This document shows positions 1 through 7,879 of a stretch of 7,930 nucleotides of DNA, in pieces. The stretch's first letter is position 1. The number at the start of each line of letters is the position of its first letter. The notes under the pieces were generated by a model. It made no database searches, was not told the DNA's origin, and saw nothing but the letters and a program-made list of their open reading frames with translations. Source of the stretch: Deinococcus sp. (GTDB lineage: Bacteria > Deinococcota > Deinococci > Deinococcales > Deinococcaceae); the NCBI GenBank assembly GCA_025351205.1, contig JANXWI010000175.1, forward strand, positions 1 through 7,930, given 5' to 3'. The position numbers were made by a program, and so were the translations under genes.

Positions 1-1
1 G

Positions 2-1000
2 CTGGCCCGCGCCCTGATGCCCAGCCCGGCGGCCCTGCTGCTCGACGAGTTCACGGACGGCCTGAGCGCGTCGGCCAGAGCAGAGCTGAAAACCGTGCTG
101 GAGGGCGTATCGGCGCAGGGGGTCGCCATCGTGCTGGCGACGCACCGCCCGGAAGAGGCCCCGGACCTGCACTGGCAGCGGCTTCACGCCTCCGGGGGAA
201 GGGTCGAGGTACAGCCGCAGACTGGTGGGGCCGGACTTTGGAATGCTGCCATTCAACTTCAGTCGCCCCTTCCCGCCGCCCGCCTTGCACCCCCGACCCC
301 TCCGCTGGTGACCCTGCAAAGCGCCTCGGTGTACCGCAATGGCCACCTGGCGCTGGGGCCGCTCAGCTGGGTCTGGCGGCGCGGGCAGCACTGGCTGGTG
401 ACGGGCGAGAACGGCGCGGGCAAATCCACCCTGGCGCGGCTGGTGGCGGGCGAGTTTCATCCGGCGCTGGGCGGCAGTATCGAGCGTCACTTTCTGTCTG
501 GAAAAAACGGCCTGCCGCGCGACCTGCTCTCCGAGCGCCGCCGACACATCGGGGTGGTGGGTGCCGAGCTGAGCATCCGGCAGCGGCGGGGCTGGACCGG
601 CTTTCAGCTCGTCGCCTCGGCTTTTGCCGGAACGGAGGGCTTCAGCGGCGAGGTGAGCACGGTTCAGGCGCGGCGGGTGCAGGCACTGGCTGAGCAGCTG
701 GGTGTGGAGGGTCTGCTCACCCGGCCCGCTGACACGCTCTCGCAGGGGCAGCTGGGCCGCCTGCTGCTGGCGAGGGCGGTGGTCCACGCGCCCACGCTGC
801 TGATTCTCGACGAGGCGCTGAACTTTCTGGACGCCGAGGCCCAGCGGCAGGTGTTCGCGCTGCTGCCAGGGCTGATGGAGGCCGGAACACACCTGCTGGT
901 CATCGCGCACCGCCCCCAGGACGCGCCGCCGGGCCTGACCGACCATCTGCATCTGGATGCCGGGCAGGAGCTGAAGACAGGGCAGACGGCGCAGGATTGA
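2..1000 (+). CDS. Twin-cassette ABC ATPase (ModF/PhrA-like), 5' end cut by window
   Basis: This is the C-terminal part of a protein with two ABC ATPase cassettes; the reading frame is open from base 2, so the start lies outside. The first cassette is seen only from just after its signature region: ALLLDEF is Walker B with the catalytic Glu, and ATHRPEE carries the switch His. The second cassette is complete: Walker A GENGAGKST (Lys codon 422-424), signature LSQGQ near 737-751, Walker B LLILDEAL with its Glu at 812-814, and switch His in IAHRPQD. No membrane segment is visible. Soluble proteins with two fused cassettes and this layout are usually annotated as molybdenum transport ModF or photorepair PhrA; their actual role is poorly defined. 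No permease or molybdate gene is nearby to support transport. Family assignment is good, substrate unknown. The stop at 998-1000 lies 16 nt before the -35 box of the next operon. Confidence 0.85.
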   Translation: MARALMPSPAALLLDEFTDGLSASARAELKTVLEGVSAQGVAIVLATHRPEEAPDLHWQRLHASGGRVEVQPQTGGAGLWNAAIQLQSPLPAARLAPPTPPLVTLQSASVYRNGHLALGPLSWVWRRGQHWLVTGENGAGKSTLARLVAGEFHPALGGSIERHFLSGKNGLPRDLLSERRRHIGVVGAELSIRQRRGWTGFQLVASAFAGTEGFSGEVSTVQARRVQALAEQLGVEGLLTRPADTLSQGQLGRLLLARAVVHAPTLLILDEALNFLDAEAQRQVFALLPGLMEAGTHLLVIAHRPQDAPPGLTDHLHLDAGQELKTGQTAQD

Positions 1001-1016
1001 CCACCGGACAATGCGC

Positions 1017-1045
1017 TTGACATCCGTCCCCGTTTCTTCTACAGT
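1017..1045 (+). promoter_or_regulatory. Sigma70-type promoter of the TetR/membrane-protein operon
   Basis: A perfect -35 box TTGACA (1017-1022), a 17-nt spacer and a -10 box TACAGT (1040-1045) point to the TetR gene at 1091. Transcription should begin near 1052, inside the inverted repeat at 1047-1058, so a bound repressor would block initiation. Box match and spacing are seen directly; activity is inferred. Confidence 0.75.
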
Positions 1046-1046
1046 C

Positions 1047-1058
1047 GTTACACGTAAC
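1047..1058. promoter_or_regulatory. Inverted repeat GTTAC-AC-GTAAC, probable TetR operator
   Basis: Two 5-bp arms, GTTAC and GTAAC, are exact reverse complements separated by AC. The site starts two bases after the -10 box and covers the expected start point. Palindromes close to TTACACGTGTAA are typical TetR-family operators, and the gene just downstream encodes a TetR protein, so autorepression is the simplest reading. Binding by this particular repressor is inference. Confidence 0.6.
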
Positions 1059-1064
1059 ATCTGT

Positions 1065-1084
1065 GGAGGAATATGGCAAGATAA
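1065..1084 (+). other. Shine-Dalgarno plus 3-codon mini-ORF (M-A-R-stop) ahead of TetR
   Basis: GGAGG at 1065-1069 is followed after 3 nt by ATG GCA AGA TAA (1073-1084), in the same frame as the TetR start at 1091 and ending 6 nt before it. The mini-ORF resembles the real start (ATGGGAAGA). It could be a reinitiation leader or an old start broken by a stop and replaced by a neighbouring copy. Sequence seen directly; function unknown. Confidence 0.4.
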
Positions 1085-1090
1085 CTGCTT

Positions 1091-1645
1091 ATGGGAAGAC
1101 CACCGAATCCTGAGGCCAGGGCCGCACTGCTGCACCAGGCCGCCGCCTACGTTCTCCAGCACGGCCTGAATGGCCTGAGCCTGCGCCCGTTGGCCGCCGC
1201 GCTCGGCGTGAGTGCTCGCCTGCTGCTGTACCACTTCGGCTCCAAAGAACATCTGGTGACCGAGGTCCTGGCCGCCGTGGCCGCGCAGCAGCAGACCCTG
1301 CTGGGCAGCCTGGAAGCCGGGACCGACCCGCTGGCCCGCTTCGACGCGCTCTGGGCGCGACTGACCTCGCCCGAGTTCATGCCCTTTCTGCGTTCGCTGC
1401 TGGAGGTGGAGTTGCGTGCCATGGACGGTGACGGCGCGTACCGCCAGTTCGCGCGGGGCACCATGCAGGCCTGGCTGGGTCTGGTCACAGCCCACCTCGC
1501 GGCCCCCACGCCTGCGGCGGCCAACTTCGTGCTGGCCGCTCTGACAGGCCTGCTGCTGGACCGCTTCTCGACGCGTGACGACGAGCGCACCCAGCTGGCG
1601 TTCGAGGCCCTCAGAGACGCCCTTCACACCGGAGGTTTGTTATGA
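1091..1645 (+). CDS. TetR/AcrR-family transcriptional regulator
   Basis: A 184-residue protein with an N-terminal TetR helix-turn-helix at about residues 8-55 (LRPLAAALGVSARLLLYHFGSKEHL, split here as LRPLAAALGV and SARLLLYHFG plus SKEHL) and an all-helical C-terminal domain that would bind an unknown ligand and dimerise. TetR proteins normally repress their own operon and release DNA on ligand binding. The operon has a strong promoter with an inverted repeat at the start point. The next gene, a membrane protein, overlaps the stop by 4 nt (ATGA), so the two are co-transcribed and probably translationally coupled. The start is the least certain point: the good Shine-Dalgarno GGAGG (1065-1069) sits 21 nt upstream of this ATG and correctly serves another in-frame ATG at 1073, which ends at TAA after three codons. 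ATG 1091 is chosen because TAA at 1082 blocks any earlier start and the RPP..R start is typical. Confidence 0.88.
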   Translation: MGRPPNPEARAALLHQAAAYVLQHGLNGLSLRPLAAALGVSARLLLYHFGSKEHLVTEVLAAVAAQQQTLLGSLEAGTDPLARFDALWARLTSPEFMPFLRSLLEVELRAMDGDGAYRQFARGTMQAWLGLVTAHLAAPTPAAANFVLAALTGLLLDRFSTRDDERTQLAFEALRDALHTGGLL

Positions 1646-2043
1646 CGACTGTTTCGGCCCGCCCTGCCCTGCCGCTGCTCCGCCTCACCCTGCTTGGCGT
1701 GTTCTTCCGGTTTCTCGCCGCCATGGCGATTCGCTTTTTCGGCCCGCCCCTGCTGGTACGCGGAAGCCTGGCCCCCGTGTTCGTTTTTCTGGCGACGGTG
1801 CCGCTCACCTGGGGCCTGTTGCGGCTGGCGACGGCGATGGGCCGGGTGCGCGGCGCGGCGGTGCTGCCCGCCCTGGCCGTGATGTCGCTGGTCGCCATGA
1901 TGCTCGACGGCGTGGCGATCACCTGGGTTCCGGAGCTGTACGGCGTGTCCCCGGACCAGGTAGGTATGGCGGCGGCGTGGCTGCTGTGGGGCGTGGCCTG
2001 GACCTTCGTGTGGGCGTTTTACCGCCCTGAACAGAGTGAATAG
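1642..2043 (+). CDS. Small four-helix membrane protein, function unknown
   Basis: A 133-residue hydrophobic protein with four likely transmembrane helices at about residues 11-34, 42-65, 72-95 and 108-127 and short polar ends. The start is well supported: GGAGG at 1631-1635 lies 6 nt before the ATG, and the ATG overlaps the TGA of the TetR gene as ATGA, a classic coupled junction. No catalytic motif is visible. Small four-helix proteins under TetR control include DUF5367-type proteins, which this one resembles in its FRF-rich first helix, but I would not commit to that family. Being the only other gene of the operon, it is the likely regulatory target of the TetR protein. A role in membrane stress or export of a small molecule is possible but is inference. 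Confidence 0.8.
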   Translation: MTTVSARPALPLLRLTLLGVFFRFLAAMAIRFFGPPLLVRGSLAPVFVFLATVPLTWGLLRLATAMGRVRGAAVLPALAVMSLVAMMLDGVAITWVPELYGVSPDQVGMAAAWLLWGVAWTFVWAFYRPEQSE

Positions 2044-2083
2044 CCCGAACAACATCCGGGCCTGAATTCAGCAGGCTTCACCT

Positions 2084-2123
2084 TCGGCCACGGCGCTGCC
2101 CTTTACCGTAGCGCCGTGGCCGA
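2084..2123. terminator. Long hairpin between convergent genes, possible bidirectional terminator
   Basis: A perfect 14-bp stem (arms 2084-2097 and 2110-2123, centred on CCACGGCGCT/AGCGCCGTGG) with a 12-nt loop. The right arm is also the last codons (S-A-T-A-L-R side) of the HAD gene read on the minus strand. It sits where the plus-strand TetR operon (ends 2043) and the minus-strand HAD gene (ends 2103) meet. Neither side has a U-tract, so it is not a textbook intrinsic terminator; it may still stop or stabilise both transcripts. Confidence 0.45.
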
Positions 2124-2915
2124 CTCGGTTTCCAGCCGTTCTGCCAATTTCTCCAGGTACGCGCCCAGCGCCTCCGGGCTGCTCAGCGCCTCGTCGGCGT
2201 GTGGGCGCAGCAGCGGCAGGCTGCCTATCTGCACGGCGTGCCCGGCCACCTCCAGCATCGCCACGTCGTTGTCGGAGTCGCCGAAAGCCACGGTCTGCGC
2301 CATGCCCACGCCCAGCGCCCCGGCAATGGCGATCAGGGCCGCGCCCTTGTGGGCACCGGCGGGCGTGACGGTCAGGAAGTCGGTGTACGGTTCCTGCGCC
2401 CCGGTCATGACCAGGTGCGGGTGAGACTGGCTCAGGGCGTCGCGCCAGCCCCGGATACCGGGGTGATAGAAACCCACCTTGAGAATCTTTTCGCCGCCTG
2501 GCAGCTCGGACAGCGGCGCGTGCGGACGGTCCTTAAGCCAGTCGGGCGTGGGCGTGCCCGCCGGGGCGCTCAAGTAGATGCGCCCGGCGGTGAACGCGAT
2601 CACGCGCGCGTCTTCCAGCCCGTGGGCCAGCACCGATTGCAGGTCGTCCTGGCCGAAGTGCAGCTCCAGGTGATGCTGACCGTCTATCCGCACCGTGCCG
2701 CCGTTGTTGGTCGCCACCGCAGCCGGTCGGGCCGCGTCCATCACGTCGGCGGGAGCGGCGTCGCGCCCGGTGATGACGGCCACCTGCACGCCCGATGTCC
2801 GCAGCCGGGCCAGGGCGGCGCGGGTGGCGGCGGGCACGGTCAGGCCGCCGTCGGGAATGAGGGTGCCGTCGAGGTCGAAGGCCAGCAGCAGGGGTGACAC
2901 GGGCGGGCGAGACAT
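2103..2915 (-). CDS. Cof-type HAD-superfamily phosphatase
   Basis: A 270-residue HAD hydrolase of the Cof/sugar-phosphatase subfamily, cytosolic, hydrolysing phosphate esters through an aspartyl-phosphate. All four motifs are present: FDLDGT with nucleophile Asp14 and acid/base Asp16, motif II Thr49 in VITGRD, motif III Lys190 in GAHKGAAL, and motif IV GDSDND (212-217) binding Mg2+. The insert between motifs II and III (about 80-185) is the expected C2B-type cap. Length is normal for the family. The substrate cannot be told; relatives act on sugar phosphates, flavin or pyridoxal phosphates. ATG 2915-2913 is preceded by GAAGG only 1 nt away and by TAGCCT ending 6 nt upstream, so the mRNA could be leaderless, but no matching -35 box is seen. 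The gene follows the thioesterase on the same strand after 176 nt containing a repeat array, so an operon is doubtful. Confidence 0.9.
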   Translation of the reverse strand: MSRPPVSPLLLAFDLDGTLIPDGGLTVPAATRAALARLRTSGVQVAVITGRDAAPADVMDAARPAAVATNNGGTVRIDGQHHLELHFGQDDLQSVLAHGLEDARVIAFTAGRIYLSAPAGTPTPDWLKDRPHAPLSELPGGEKILKVGFYHPGIRGWRDALSQSHPHLVMTGAQEPYTDFLTVTPAGAHKGAALIAIAGALGVGMAQTVAFGDSDNDVAMLEVAGHAVQIGSLPLLRPHADEALSSPEALGAYLEKLAERLETESATALR

Positions 2916-3006
2916 GCCTTCAGGCTAGCGCAGCCGGGTCAGGGCGCGGTGCGGCTCCGCCGTGGGGCTGCGTTCACTGTGACCCTGTGTTCATCATGTT
3001 CCCGTG

Positions 3007-3090
3007 GTGACTGCCTGCTCGTTGCTGCCTGCTTGTGACTGCCTGCTCGTGACTGCCCGCTTACGGCTGGCCGCCTGGTACTGCCCGCTC
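3007..3090. repeat. Six 14-bp tandem repeats, consensus GTGACTGCCTGCTC
   Basis: Exact 14-base spacing is kept over six units: 3007-3020, 3021-3034, 3035-3048, 3049-3062, 3063-3076 and 3077-3090. Units 1 and 3 are identical, units 2 and 4 differ from them by 2 bases each, unit 5 is the most degenerate, and a seventh weak unit (3091-3104) runs into the 3' end of the thioesterase gene. The core CTGCCTGCTC/CTGCCCGCTC is best kept. The array lies upstream of the HAD gene and downstream of the thioesterase, both on the minus strand. It looks like a minisatellite; a protein-binding array is possible. Confidence 0.85.
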
Positions 3091-3091
3091 G

Positions 3092-3541
3092 TTACGGCCT
3101 GATGGGCCGGGGTTTGCCCGCTTCATCCACGGCTACAAACACGAAATGCCCGCTGGTCGCCAGTTCCTGCTGCCCGGTGGCGAGGGTTTCGCGGTACACG
3201 TCCACCTTGACGCGCATGCTGCTGCGCCCGGTATGCACCACCTCGGCGGCCAGCGCCACCGCGTCGCCGCGCCGGATCGGCAGGTGAAAATCCACGGCCT
3301 CCATGCGCGCCGTGACCACGCTGCCCTGACAGTGCCGGATGGCGGCCATGCTGGCGGCCTTGTCCATGAGGCTCAGCACGAAGCCCCCGAACGCCGTGCC
3401 GTGGCCGTTGAGGTCTTTGGGGAAGACCATCTCAAGCATGCGGGCGCTCGACCTGGGGGCGGGCTGCACGGGAAGGGGCGCTTCTGGCACGTCCGAATCA
3501 TGCGACTGTGAATCTGAGGGGACCGAATCTGGAAGGATCAT
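3092..3541 (-). CDS. Hotdog-fold acyl-CoA thioesterase (YciA/BFIT-like)
   Basis: A 149-residue hotdog thioesterase that would cleave acyl-CoA to free acid and CoA in the cytosol. The domain covers about residues 35-140. The signature N45-G46-H-G followed by AFGG (50-53) and LMD60 matches the acyl-CoA thioesterase family, Asp60 being the usual catalytic acid on the long helix; ARMEAVDFHLPIRRGD (split as ARMEAVDF and HLPIRRGD) and the SGHFVFVAVD strand are the expected later elements. Chain-length preference is unknown. The first 33 or so residues are polar, low-complexity and outside the fold, and no good Shine-Dalgarno stands before ATG 3541 (GGAGG lies about 21 nt away), so translation may start later, for example at Met35. 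The gene diverges from lon; its own promoter was not identified in the shared 369-nt region. Confidence 0.85.
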   Translation of the reverse strand: MILPDSVPSDSQSHDSDVPEAPLPVQPAPRSSARMLEMVFPKDLNGHGTAFGGFVLSLMDKAASMAAIRHCQGSVVTARMEAVDFHLPIRRGDAVALAAEVVHTGRSSMRVKVDVYRETLATGQQELATSGHFVFVAVDEAGKPRPIRP

Positions 3542-3747
3542 GGGTGCAGTGTGTCACGCCTCCGGCCTGGAAAGCGCCACCGATCTGAGCGTCAGGAGCA
3601 GACATCATTTCCCGGGAATCTCCCAAGGACCCGTCAGCTTCGGGTCACGGTTCTGTCAGAAGGTATACAGTAGCTTCAGGTCGTACTGGACGATACTTCT
3701 GTTGCCTGACGTTACTTCCGCCAGCCCCGGTTTTCCTCGCCCCTTCG

Positions 3748-3777
3748 TTTGCAGATTTCCAGAAAACTTGATACTAT
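3748..3777 (+). promoter_or_regulatory. Candidate lon promoter
   Basis: TTTGCA (3748-3753) and TACTAT (3772-3777) with an 18-nt spacer form the best sigma70-like pair upstream of lon. The -35 box is a partial match. Transcription would start near 3784, giving a leader of about 127 nt with the tandem repeats inside it. The -10 box lies within the HAIR-like site, the expected geometry for repression. Confidence 0.5.
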
Positions 3778-3787
3778 GACACTCAAG
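3767..3787. promoter_or_regulatory. HAIR-like HspR operator over the lon -10 box
   Basis: CTTGATA (3767-3773), exactly seven bases, then ACTCAAG (3781-3787). The HAIR consensus bound by the heat-shock repressor HspR is CTTGAGT-N7-ACTCAAG, so 12 of 14 positions match and the right half is perfect. HspR is known in Deinococcus, and lon is an HspR target in Streptomyces. The site covers the -10 box TACTAT. I infer that lon is repressed at normal temperature and released on heat shock. Confidence 0.7.
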
Positions 3788-3840
3788 TTATCTGGGCACG
3801 GGTTCCCCTCTCCAATTTCCGAAGACCGTGTTCTCTGCTG

Positions 3841-3872
3841 GAGCATCACAGCTGTAGAGCATCAGAGCTGTA
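3841..3872 (+). repeat. Tandem 16-bp direct repeat in the lon mRNA leader
   Basis: GAGCATCACAGCTGTA (3841-3856) is followed immediately by GAGCATCAGAGCTGTA (3857-3872), one mismatch in 16. A shortened third relative, GAGCACTGTG, follows at 3875-3884. The copies also pair with each other: ACAGCT (3848-3853) with AGCTGT (3866-3871), so the RNA could form a hairpin ending about 27 nt before the lon Shine-Dalgarno. Role unknown. Confidence 0.75.
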
Positions 3873-3910
3873 CAGAGCACTGTGACGCACAAGGCAACAA
3901 GGAGCCAAGC

Positions 3911-6397
<2,487 letters not shown>

Positions 6398-6412
6398 AGT
6401 TTTAGGAATGAG

Positions 6413-6448
6413 AGCGGCCCACTTCGCAGGAGGTGGGCCGCTTTTCTT
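6413..6448 (+). terminator. Intrinsic terminator of lon
   Basis: A perfect 10-bp GC-rich stem (AGCGGCCCAC 6413-6422 and GTGGGCCGCT 6433-6442), a 10-nt loop and a trailing T-rich run TTTTCTT. It begins 16 nt after the lon stop and is textbook for the plus strand. On the minus strand no T-run follows, so it does not obviously end the convergent operon. Confidence 0.9.
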
Positions 6449-6459
6449 CAACTGATCGT

Positions 6460-6873
6460 TCAGCCCTGCGCCGACTTCCAGAGGTTGGCAGGGGCACTGG
6501 CCTGAACGGCGGGGGCCTGCTCGTCGTGCCTGCGCATGGCCCGGCTGCGCATCCCGGCGATGTTTTTCATGTTGAAGAAGTGCATGCCGCCCAGCACCAG
6601 CAGCACCGCCCCGATCTGCCAGCTCAGCATTCTGACCATCCCGCCCGCCGTGTCGGGGACGCTGCCAGTGTTCAGGAACAGCCCGATGAAGCCGATGTTC
6701 ACCAGATAGAAGCCGACCCGCAGAAGCTGGTTGACGCTGTCGGCCATCTGCTCGTTGCCGCTAAAGGCGTCCAGCAGGAAGACGCGCCCGTTGCGGTACA
6801 GCGTGTTGCCGACCCAGAGGGTGACCGCGAGGCTGATGCCGAGGTACAAGACGTAGGTGGCGATTTCTAACAT
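6460..6873 (-). CDS. Small three-helix membrane protein co-transcribed with a TetR gene
   Basis: A 137-residue protein with three likely transmembrane helices at about 4-24, 49-68 and 80-100, and a polar, basic C-terminal tail (about 105-137) that should face the cytoplasm. The stretch between helices 1 and 2 (GNTLYRNGRVFLLDAF) is charged and looks like the conserved part of an uncharacterised bacterial membrane family; no catalytic motif is seen and I cannot name it further. The start is strongly supported: AAGGAG lies 6 nt before the ATG and is formed by the last codons of the upstream TetR gene, whose stop is only 3 nt away, so translation is coupled. As the sole partner in the operon it is the likely target of that regulator. 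It is convergent with lon. Confidence 0.82.
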   Translation of the reverse strand: MLEIATYVLYLGISLAVTLWVGNTLYRNGRVFLLDAFSGNEQMADSVNQLLRVGFYLVNIGFIGLFLNTGSVPDTAGGMVRMLSWQIGAVLLVLGGMHFFNMKNIAGMRSRAMRRHDEQAPAVQASAPANLWKSAQG

Positions 6874-6876
6874 GGG

Positions 6877-7620
6877 TTACTCCTTGGTGGGAGGCTGCTT
6901 TATGGGGGGCTGGAGGTTGATCCGGGCGTCGCCCAGGATGCCGCTGACCTGACGCAAAATCGGTGTGATGATCGGGGCCAGCAGCGGCTTGCGTGCCACG
7001 CTTAAAAGTTGAACCGTCAGGGCGAGGCTCTGGTCCATCAGGCGGAAGGTGCGCGTCTGCCCTTCGCTGGTGTCGTAGAGCAGGTACAGCAGCGCGCCCA
7101 TCTGGAGGCCCCAGAGCGCCACCGGCAGCAATTCGGCGATCTCGCGGGGGAAACGTTCTCCCCGGAGAGCCAGCGAGATGGTCGCCACTGACTGCTGCTG
7201 CAAACTGCGAGTCCCCTCGCCGAGCACGCTGAGCGGGTGTTGGGGGTCGCCTGTGTAGCGGAAGATGGTGCCCAGCAATCGGCGGTCCCCCTGCACCTGT
7301 TCGATCTTGCTGTGAAAGACCATCTTCAGGCGGTCCTGTAGCGCCTTGTGGCCCGATAGGTGCTCGACCACATAGGCGTGGTGGCGGTACTGGGTGGACT
7401 CGTAGTACGACGCGATGATGGCTTCCTTGCTGGGGAAGTGATAGTACGCCGTGCCCAGCGCCATGCCCGCCTGCTGGCTGATGTCGCGCATGGTGGTCTC
7501 GTCGAAGCCCCGTTCACGGAACAGGGTCATGGCGGTGTCGTAGACCTTGCGGCGGGTGCGCTCGGCCTTGGTCTCGTCGGGCTGGGCAGCTTCACTGCCC
7601 TTGACATCGTTACTGAACAT
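6877..7620 (-). CDS. TetR/AcrR-family regulator, probably leaderless
   Basis: A 247-residue TetR protein, long for the family. The helix-turn-helix occupies about residues 21-70 (RTRRKVYDTA, MRDISQQAGMALGTAYYHFP, SKEAI), followed by a helical ligand/dimer domain and a proline-rich end (LQPPIKQPPTKE). The ATG at 7620-7618 is chosen because TATAAT (7632-7627) ends 6 nt before it, leaving no room for a leader or Shine-Dalgarno; this is a leaderless design. The ATG sits in the centre of the palindrome TGAACATGTTCA. The frame stays open for another 65 codons upstream to a second identical ATG-palindrome at 7815, but the codon use there (AGA, AGG, TCA, CTT) does not look coding. The ligand is unknown. 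It probably represses its own operon, including the membrane-protein gene 3 nt downstream. Confidence 0.88.
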   Translation of the reverse strand: MFSNDVKGSEAAQPDETKAERTRRKVYDTAMTLFRERGFDETTMRDISQQAGMALGTAYYHFPSKEAIIASYYESTQYRHHAYVVEHLSGHKALQDRLKMVFHSKIEQVQGDRRLLGTIFRYTGDPQHPLSVLGEGTRSLQQQSVATISLALRGERFPREIAELLPVALWGLQMGALLYLLYDTSEGQTRTFRLMDQSLALTVQLLSVARKPLLAPIITPILRQVSGILGDARINLQPPIKQPPTKE

Positions 7621-7632
7621 GTTCAAATTATA
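7614..7632 (-). promoter_or_regulatory. Proximal -10 box and start-codon palindrome of the TetR gene
   Basis: On the minus strand TATAAT (7632-7627) is followed 6 nt later by the ATG. The perfect 12-bp palindrome TGAACATGTTCA (7614-7625) is centred on that ATG and would be covered by polymerase at initiation. No good -35 box is seen at the usual distance. Together with its twin at 7809-7827 it is most simply the operator for this TetR protein. Confidence 0.65.
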
Positions 7633-7879
7633 GACAGAAGGAAGGCGGCATGAATGGGGAGCCTGACGGCCCCGGCTGAAAAGGGGAGACGGCGTGACGG
7701 ACCCTGAATTTCTACGTGCAGCGAGACCTCCCGCGCCAGCACCCGCCCCAGCGCGGACAGACCGGACGGTCCACCTGAGCTGAATGGCTGAAGTGATGTG
7801 CGACTTTCTGAACATGTTCAAATTCTACGGCGAGGGAAGATTGGCGTCAAGTGGGCATGTGGAGGGATGAGCCGATCAC
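7621..7879. other. Region upstream of the TetR gene
   Basis: Apart from the two promoter/palindrome modules, no gene is supported in these 259 nt. An in-frame extension of the TetR gene crosses 7621-7815 without a stop, but with atypical codon use and no similarity to the family, so it is probably untranslated or at most a minor isoform. Confidence 0.55.
7809..7850 (-). promoter_or_regulatory. Distal promoter and twin palindrome upstream of the TetR gene
   Basis: On the minus strand TTGACG (7850-7845), a 17-nt spacer and TAGAAT (7827-7822) form a good sigma70 promoter. Six nucleotides after it comes an ATG (7815-7813) inside TGAACATGTTCA (7809-7820). The 20 bases 7808-7827 match 7613-7632 at 19 positions, exactly 195 bp apart. 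It is the better of the two promoters by its -35 box. It may give a second, longer transcript of the TetR operon. Confidence 0.65.

Larger units (their letters stand above)
3542..3910. other. Divergent thioesterase/lon intergenic region
   Basis: This 369-nt stretch holds no convincing gene. Its right half carries the lon promoter, a HAIR-like site and the lon leader repeats listed separately. The left part (3542-3740) should include the thioesterase promoter on the minus strand, but I see no convincing -35/-10 pair there. TTCCCGGGAA at 3609-3618 is a short perfect palindrome without other support. The open frame upstream of the lon ATG reaching 3749 is composed of non-lon-like sequence and crosses the promoter, so it is not coding. 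Confidence 0.7.

Noticed and set aside
2062..2071. Palindrome CTGAATTCAG after the first TetR operon
   Set aside because: Short, isolated, and without a promoter or T-run; plausible by chance.
2929..2972. Inverted repeat CGCAGCC/GGCTGCG upstream of the HAD gene as thioesterase terminator
   Set aside because: Only 7 bp with a 30-nt loop, and no T-run on either strand.
3007..3090. CRISPR array
   Set aside because: Units are 14 bp and directly adjacent, with no spacers and no cas genes.
3749..3910. Longer lon start 54 codons upstream
   Set aside because: It would read through the promoter, HAIR-like site and leader repeats, whereas ATG 3911 has a good Shine-Dalgarno and begins at the family's N-terminus.
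7601..7635. Plus-strand promoter TTGACA with TATAGA near the TetR start
   Set aside because: The gap is 23 nt, too long, and TTGACA lies within TetR codons.
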